In this document: positions 59,232 through 64,000 of the stretch, in pieces
Layout: each line of letters begins with the position of its first letter
Numbering within the stretch: the first letter of the stretch is position 1
DNA from: CAZAYY01 sp964489525
Lineage (GTDB): Bacteria > Chloroflexota > Anaerolineae > Anaerolineales > JABWBV01
Length of the DNA stretch: 64,000 bases
Direction of reading: 5' to 3'
NCBI GenBank assembly: GCA_964489525.1
Contig: CAZAYY010000004.1
Location: forward strand, 192,049 to 256,048
Made by a program: the position numbers and the translations under genes
The notes under the pieces: generated by a model
Told to the model about the DNA's origin: nothing
The model's input: the letters and a program-made list of their open reading frames with translations, nothing else
Database searches by the model: none

Positions 59232-60098
59232 ATGTCACTCAAATCCCAAAACTCATACACAGTACCTCAAGATACTGCCAGCGTAATACAAGCCATTTTT
59301 CCTAATGGACATCCTTATCTGCAAATGTATGAAACGTTTGGATCCATCTTTCAGGATAACGATTTTGTTGAGCTCTTCCCTCGAGAAGGACAACCAGCTG
59401 AAGCTCCGTTTCGTCTGATGGTGGTATTGATTCTACAGTTTTTAGAGAACCTGACGGATCGACAGGTAGCGGATGCTGTACGCACTCGGATCGATTGGAA
59501 GTATTTACTTTGCCTTGAACTTACCGACACAGGTTTTCACTATAGTGTTTTGAGCGAATTTCGCACTCGACTTCTCAAAGGCAAGGCTGAACAGAGATTG
59601 TTTGAAAAGGGATTAGCCTGTTTCCGAGAAAAGGGATTTTTGAAAGGGCAACGGCAACAACGAACGGATTCCACTCATATTTTGGGAGCTATTCGAGCTA
59701 TCAATCGTTTGGAATTGGTTGGAGAAACCATGCGACAAGCTCTAAATACTTTGGCCACGGTAACGCCCGATTGGATGCGTACCCATAGTCAATTCGATTG
59801 GATTAACCGGTATCGAGACCGGATCGAAGATGCGCGCCTGCCCAAGAGTGAAACGAAACGCATAGCTCTCGCAGAAGAAATGGGCGCGGATGGATTGGTT
59901 TTGTTCAACTCCCTTTTTGAAGAGGACGCTCCTCCTTGGCTACGAGAGCTACCAGCCATTCAAACCTTATGGCGAGTCTGGATCCAAAATTACACCTGGC
60001 AGGAAGAACGGTTACGATGGCGCACCGTCGATGAGCTGCCTCCTTCTGCTTTAATGATTAGCACTCCCTACGATAAAGAAGCTCATTATAGTAAAAAG
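59232..60098 (+). pseudogene. IS1182-family transposase, N-terminal part (interrupted)
   Basis: I prefer the ATG at 59232 because GGAGG precedes it by 6-7 nt; an in-frame ATG is also present at 59220. The part encodes the N-terminal DUF772-like domain (FRLMVVLILQFLENLTDRQVADAV) and the beginning of the DDE domain (QRTDSTHILGAI). The reading breaks at SKK, where IS21 is inserted, and continues at 62749 in the same frame after removal of IS21. The restored protein would be about 557 residues, without any other lesion. The frame reads a few codons into IS21 (stop at 60110). Confidence 0.92.
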
Positions 60099-60207
60099 TG
60101 TATTTTATAAAATAAAAACCGACCACATGCAGTAAAAATTCACAACGAAAAACCGACCACCGAGGAAAAACTCCAGGTAACATGATAGCCTGGAGGCAAA
60201 CAAGGAG

Positions 60208-61722
60208 ATGAAAACGGTGGAAGATTACGAAGCAATCAGACGAGCATATTTCATAGAAAAACAAAGCATCCGAGGGATACACCGTAGACTGGGATACGAT
60301 CGAGACACAATCCGGAAGGCAATTGTAGAACCAGCACCGCGACCGTATAACCTGAAGGAACCTCGGGCAGCGCCTGTGATTGGCCCGTATAAGGAGCGAA
60401 TTGAGGAGCTGCTCAAAGAAAGCGACCAACAGAAGCGCAAACAGCGCTACACTGCCCACACGATTTACGAAATCATCCGCAAGGAGGGATATGCTGGGAG
60501 TGAAGGAGCGGTGCACAATTATGTCAGCCGAGAGCGGCGTAAGGCAAAACACCGCAAGAAATATCTGCCATTGGAGTTTGATCCAGGGAAAGATGGACAA
60601 GTGGACTGGGGAGAAGCAGAAGTTGTGCTGGCAGGAAAGCGCACCATCGTTCAACTATTTGCAATGCGGCTGAACTATTCCAAGGCCCGATTTGTGATGG
60701 CTTTTCCCTTTCAGAAGCAAGAGGCATTTTTTGAAGGACATAACCAGGCTTTTCGCTTTTTTGGAGGGATTCCCCAGCGGTTGACCTACGACAACCTGAA
60801 AACGGCGGTTTTCAAGATTTTGAGTGGGCATACTCGCCTGGAACAAGAGAGCTTCAAGAAGTTTCGCAGCTATTACCTGTTTGAAAGTCACTACTGCAAC
60901 CCGGCCCAAGGCCACGAGAAAGGGGGAATCGAAAACGACATTGGGTACATTCAACGCAATCTGATGACGCCACTTCTGACGGTCAACAGTTATGAAGAGT
61001 TGAATACTATCCTGTGGAAAGCGTGTCAGGAGGATATGCATCGTCGGGTTCGAGGACAACCGGCAAGTGTGGCAGATTTACTCAGTGATGAACAAAGCCA
61101 ATTTTTGCCGCTTCCTGGGGCGTTCTATCCTGCTTATGTTAGCTTTCCAACCAAGCCAAACAGCTACAGCCAGGTGGAACTCGATACAAACCGCTATTCG
61201 GTTCCAGTGGAGTATGGCAACGGGCCATTGGCACTGCGGGCATATCCATTTCAGGTTGAAATTCTGTATTCGAACGAAATCATTGCGCGCCATCCGCGTT
61301 GTTTTGAGCGCGAAACAGATGTTCTGGATCCACTGCACTATTTGAGTTTATTGGCAAAACGACCTGGAGCATTCGACCACGCTAAACCAATCCGACGTTG
61401 GCGCAAAAACTGGCCAGCTGAATATCACCAACTCCTTGCAGAACTGCGTATGCGTTGGCCAGACGGGCGTGGGGTTCAGGAATTTATCACGATTCTCAAA
61501 TTACACCAAGAATACCCACCTGATCAGGTTGTTCAAGCAATTCAAGCTGCGCTGGCTATGGGCGTTCCCCATTTGGACGGGATTCGGCTTTGTTTACGCC
61601 AAATCCAAAATCCTGAAATCAAACCGCTGAAGTTGGACGACGCTCACTTCGTCCAACTGCGCGAATATGGCAATCAGCCTGTCAACCTGCAACAATATGA
61701 TCGTTTACTAACGTCGAGGTAG
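60208..61722 (+). CDS. istA: IS21-family transposase IstA
   Basis: The 504-residue protein starts 5 nt after AGGAG. The N-terminal helix-turn-helix contains SIRGIHRRLGYDRDTIRKAI. The integrase-type DDE core has the first Asp in GQVDWGEAEVVLAG, the second in RLTYDNLKTAV, and the Glu in GHEKGGIENDIGYIQRN. The C-terminal part has YSQVELDTNRYSVPVEYG, a typical IstA beta domain. All catalytic residues are present and the frame is intact. istB follows after 4 nt. IstA cuts and joins DNA together with the IstB ATPase. Confidence 0.95.
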   Translation: MKTVEDYEAIRRAYFIEKQSIRGIHRRLGYDRDTIRKAIVEPAPRPYNLKEPRAAPVIGPYKERIEELLKESDQQKRKQRYTAHTIYEIIRKEGYAGSEGAVHNYVSRERRKAKHRKKYLPLEFDPGKDGQVDWGEAEVVLAGKRTIVQLFAMRLNYSKARFVMAFPFQKQEAFFEGHNQAFRFFGGIPQRLTYDNLKTAVFKILSGHTRLEQESFKKFRSYYLFESHYCNPAQGHEKGGIENDIGYIQRNLMTPLLTVNSYEELNTILWKACQEDMHRRVRGQPASVADLLSDEQSQFLPLPGAFYPAYVSFPTKPNSYSQVELDTNRYSVPVEYGNGPLALRAYPFQVEILYSNEIIARHPRCFERETDVLDPLHYLSLLAKRPGAFDHAKPIRRWRKNWPAEYHQLLAELRMRWPDGRGVQEFITILKLHQEYPPDQVVQAIQAALAMGVPHLDGIRLCLRQIQNPEIKPLKLDDAHFVQLREYGNQPVNLQQYDRLLTSR

Positions 61723-61726
61723 CGCT

Positions 61727-62470
61727 ATGGAAAGAGCAGATCTCCTTGAAACGTATTTGCGCCAGTTGCGTTTACCCAGTTTTGCCCGCAACTATCAAGC
61801 TTTTGCAGCCGATGCTGCCCGCAACAACCTGGATTATCCGCGCTATTTGTTGGCGCTGGCAGAACAAGAAATTCAAAAACGTGACCAGAACCGAATTCAA
61901 AAAAGAATCAAAAATGCCCACTTCCCGGTGCACAAAGAACTGGCCGATTTTGATTTCTCGGTCGTGCCGACCCTCAACAAAGCCCAACTGCTTGACTTGG
62001 CGCGCGGTGAATATATTCGCAAAAAGGAACCAGTGGTTTTTCTTGGCAACCCAGGCTTAGGAAAAACCCATTTAGCCATCGCACTGGCGCTGGCGGCTTG
62101 TCGCCAAGGACGCAAAGTGCACTTCTGGACCGCAGCTGGCTTGGTCAATGAGTTGCTTCAGGCCCAGGACCAACACCGGTTACCCAAGTTTATCGCAGCA
62201 GCTCTTAAACATGATTTGCTGGTTATTGACGAATTTGGCTTTATTCCTTTTTCCCCCCAAGGTGCCCATGCCCTTTTTACCTTTTTTTCTGAGGTGTATG
62301 AGCGCCTGGCTATTATCCTGACCACCAATCTTAAGTTTGCCGATTGGGTCCAGGTGTTGGGGGATGAACGCTTGACCGCTGCTTTGCTGGACCGGATTAC
62401 TCACCATGCCCATATTCTGGAATTAATTGGCGAGTCTTTTCGTTTCCGGGAACGTTTTCGAGATGGCTAG
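61727..62470 (+). CDS. istB: IS21 helper ATPase IstB
   Basis: This 247-residue AAA+ ATPase has Walker A GNPGLGKTHLA (about 106-116), Walker B LLVIDEFGFIPF, and sensor-1 LAIILTTNLKFADW. The short N-terminal helical domain (LRLPSFARNYQAFAADAARN) is typical for IstB. GAGG lies 7 nt before the ATG, and it is 4 nt after istA, so both are cotranslated. Full-length and without lesions; it works in target selection and transposase activation. Confidence 0.95.
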   Translation: MERADLLETYLRQLRLPSFARNYQAFAADAARNNLDYPRYLLALAEQEIQKRDQNRIQKRIKNAHFPVHKELADFDFSVVPTLNKAQLLDLARGEYIRKKEPVVFLGNPGLGKTHLAIALALAACRQGRKVHFWTAAGLVNELLQAQDQHRLPKFIAAALKHDLLVIDEFGFIPFSPQGAHALFTFFSEVYERLAIILTTNLKFADWVQVLGDERLTAALLDRITHHAHILELIGESFRFRERFRDG

Positions 62471-62497
62471 CTCAGGTTTTTCGCTTTTTTGCCCTTT

Positions 62498-62554
62498 GCC
62501 AGGGCAGAAAAAAGAGCAGAGAGCATCTTTTTTGATGCGGTTCTCTGCCCTGGC
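62498..62554 (+). other. Long stem-loop downstream of istB
   Basis: GCCAGGGCAGA (62498-62508) pairs with TCTGCCCTGGC (62544-62554), and an inner GCATC/GATGC stem encloses a TTTTTT loop. It lies 27 nt after the istB stop, inside IS21. No T tract follows on the plus strand, so it may stabilise the transcript or block read-through into the flank. Confidence 0.6.
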
Positions 62555-62748
62555 AAGGGGGCTCACTCGGCGCTCAGGTTGCTCCTCAGCATTGCCCTAT
62601 CCTCCGGTGAGCATTTCGATTTTATCACCATGCCAATTTTTGTCCACTGGTCGGTTTTTGGCAGTGAATTCTAATTTTTTCAACTGCCTTGGTGGTCGGT
62701 TTTTCGTCATTAAAGTGGTCGGTTTTTCGCTTGACAAATACAAAAAAG

Positions 62749-63555
62749 CGCAGCACCTCTTGGGTGGGCTACAAAGTGCATTTGACAGAAACTTGCACAG
62801 AAGATGCTCCACACGTAATTACGCATGTTGAAACCACACCGGCAACGACGCCGGATAGTGAACTGACCCTGGATGTCCAAACTGCGCTAAAAGCCAAAAA
62901 TTTACTTCCGCAAGAGCATTTGGTTGATTTAGGATACATTGATGCAGGCATTCTGGCTGCAAGTCAAGATGAATTTGGCATCGATTTAATCGGCCCAGCG
63001 AAAGGTGATTACCGCTGGCAAGCCCGTGCCGACGAAGGATTTGCAGCGGAAAACTTTCAGGTGGATTGGCAACAGCAAGTAGCGATTTGTCCAGCCAATA
63101 AGACCAGTAGTAGCTGGACCGAGGCTTTGGATGCGCGCAAACTCGAAGTCATCAAGATTAAGTTCTCGCAAAAAGATTGTGTTCCTTGTCAATTTCGTCT
63201 CAAATGCACTCGTGCGAAGAAATCCCCCCGTCGAACGCTTACCTTACGTTCTCACCGACAATTTCTGGCTCAGCAAGCTGCAAGAGAACGCGAAAAGACG
63301 GTTGACTTCAAAGAACGATATGCTCGTCGAGCTGGGGTGGAAGGCACGATATCTCAAGGGGTCAGATCCTTCGATCTACGGAGGACTCGGTATATTGGAT
63401 TGGCAAAAACCCATTTACAGCACTTGCTGATTGCGATAGCCATCAATCTTGTGCGGATTGTGCGCTGGTTAGCTGGAGAAAAACTCGCGGCGACGCGCCA
63501 GTCACCTTTTTCCAAGCTTCACCTGCCGATAGTAGCCGAACCTCCTCTTGCCTGA
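62749..63555 (+). pseudogene. IS1182-family transposase, C-terminal part (interrupted)
   Basis: It continues the transposase from 60098 in the same frame: RSTSWVGYKVHLTETC, then TPDSELTLDVQTAL, LVDLGYIDAGIL (with the second catalytic Asp) and FKERYARRAGVEGTISQGVRS (with the catalytic Glu). It ends at 63555, just before the right inverted repeat. An open frame from 62689 exists only because IS21 sequence happens to be open in that frame, so it is not an independent gene. Confidence 0.92.
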
Positions 63556-63624
63556 GTTCGCCAACAGTATCACAATTGCGGAAGAACCACTTTGGGTAAA
63601 TATGCCTGGTACATTATAGGGCGT

Positions 63625-64000
63625 TTAGTGACAGTACTTCGTCTCGCTGTGCAGTTGGCCGTTGGCGTGGGTGGTGATGCTGGTGGAGCCTAAATGATCG
63701 CCCAGGATCAAGTACAACACGCCGTTGACTCGCATGGCGAGCGGGCCGCTGCCTGCGGAGTAGTATTTGCGAACGGTGACCACCGTGCCTGTCAGGCTGG
63801 TGGTTTGTTGGTATTCGTACAGGTTGCCAACGTAGAAGGTTGTGGTGGTTATGCCAGTCGTTGTCTCAACCAGGATGCTGACCACCCGCTGCCCATCGCC
63901 ATTATAGACAAAGGCTGCGCTGGCTGCCCCGCTCACACCCACCAGCCGGTTGGCGGCATCGTGGGTCAGGGTGAAGTTGCCTTCGGGTACGTTGCGGGTG
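63625..64000 (-). pseudogene. Rhs-repeat protein, fragment with truncated C-terminal core
   Basis: The frame is open to the right edge, so the start lies outside. It reads GNFTLTHDAANRLVGVSG, FVYNGDGQRVVSILVE, FYVGNLYEYQ, VTVRKYYSAGSGPLAMRV and LYLILGDHLGSTSITTHANG: the last YD/Rhs repeat and the beginning of the Rhs core domain. It stops after SETKYCH, where intact Rhs cores continue with a PWGE-type motif and some 50-100 further residues. The ISL3 right end lies 36 bases beyond the stop. The rest of the core and any C-terminal toxin or effector domain are missing here, so the gene is probably broken by the insertion or by a rearrangement. Confidence 0.85.

Larger units (their letters stand above)
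60099..62742 (+). mobile_element. IS21-family insertion sequence, complete
   Basis: The 2644-bp element begins TG (TGTATTTTATAAAAT) and ends CA (GACAAATACA) as usual for IS21. It is flanked by AAAAAG direct repeats (60093-60098 and 62743-62748). Sub-terminal copies of AAAAACCGACCAC, likely transposase-binding sites, lie at 60114-60126 and 60148-60160 on the left, and as complements at 62648-62659 (partial), 62692-62704 and 62715-62727 on the right. It carries istA and istB in tandem. Confidence 0.94.
59131..63571 (+). mobile_element. IS1182-family insertion sequence, itself interrupted by IS21
   Basis: The inverted repeats GATACTGTTGGCGAAC (59131-59146) and its complement at 63556-63571 match in 16 bases. 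The element is flanked by direct repeats ACAATT (59125-59130 and 63572-63577), and it lies within the right inverted repeat of the ISL3 element. Without the IS21 insertion and its duplicated target it is about 1791 bp, a normal length for the family. Confidence 0.9.
57404..63588 (+). mobile_element. ISL3-family insertion sequence, interrupted by nested elements
   Basis: The left inverted repeat starts at 57404 (GGTTCTTCCGCAATTGTCG...). The right repeat is split: its inner part is at 59119-59130 and its outer 11 bases are at 63578-63588. Joined, it matches the left repeat in the first 23 bases and most of the next 10. Without the nested DNA and one copy of its target duplication the element is about 1738 bp. 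The flanking octamers (CGAAAAAC and ACTTTGGG) differ, so the expected 8-bp target duplication is absent. Confidence 0.88.

Noticed and set aside
62689..62748. Separate gene start for the IS1182 C-terminal half
   Set aside because: The first 20 codons are IS21 terminal sequence that happens to be open; the segment is the remainder of the interrupted transposase.
63575..63612. Minus-strand frame reading MYQAYLPKVVLPQL at the Rhs/ISL3 junction, similar to the LPL motif
   Set aside because: It crosses into the ISL3 inverted repeat, is out of frame with the Rhs fragment and has no preceding domain; taken as chance.

Overview
The window looks like a piece of a Chloroflexota genome, most probably class Anaerolineae. 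This rests on style, not on a marker gene. The signs are very large secreted multi-domain proteins with Thr/Pro linkers, secreted proteins ending in a hydrophobic-x-Leu-Pro-Leu tail, a GGFW-type secreted domain, Rhs fragments, and secretion genes without recognisable outer-membrane machinery. No rRNA, tRNA or CRISPR array was recognised.

Layout. (1) 1-1072: the 3' end of a trimeric fibre protein (YadA-like head repeats, peptidase-S74 chaperone, coiled coil, membrane anchor), overlapped by a small secreted protein. (2) 1328-4815: a rightward cluster of a cysteine-free Crp/Fnr regulator, a cupin, a heme-copper-oxidase-subunit-I-like membrane protein, a small four-helix membrane protein and a VIT1/CCC1 metal transporter. 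(3) 4900-8474, leftward: an unknown 181-aa protein, a 772-aa protein built from a duplicated coiled-coil plus PH/GRAM-like unit with a C-terminal zinc ribbon, a 76-aa protein, and a 40-aa very basic protein. (4) 8994-12437: a secreted, membrane-anchored metzincin-like protease. (5) 12926-32233 and 37341-57191: two paralogous giant surface proteins of 6435 and 6616 residues. They share an N-terminal platform of about 1700 residues that contains several transmembrane stretches, and a similar C-terminal module order, but they display different central modules. Giant 1 carries seven LamG folds, delta-60 repeats and twin alpha/beta domains. Giant 2 carries three YWTD propellers, ten tandem-95 cadherin-like repeats and six PKD repeats. 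Between them lie a methyltransferase (leftward) and a LolA-like secreted protein coupled to a MacB-type ABC transporter (rightward). (6) 57383-63588: a three-level nest of insertion sequences, IS21 inside IS1182 inside ISL3, with readable target duplications and a remnant end of a second IS21 copy. (7) 63625-64000: the end of a truncated Rhs-repeat gene running off the right edge.

The most unusual content is the pair of giant, apparently membrane-threaded surface proteins, together with the recurring LPL C-terminal motif. The nested IS block marks a likely rearrangement junction: the outer ISL3 element lacks a matching target duplication, its left neighbour is an IS21 end, and its right neighbour is a broken Rhs gene. 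All functional assignments come from reading the translated sequence by eye; no database search was run.
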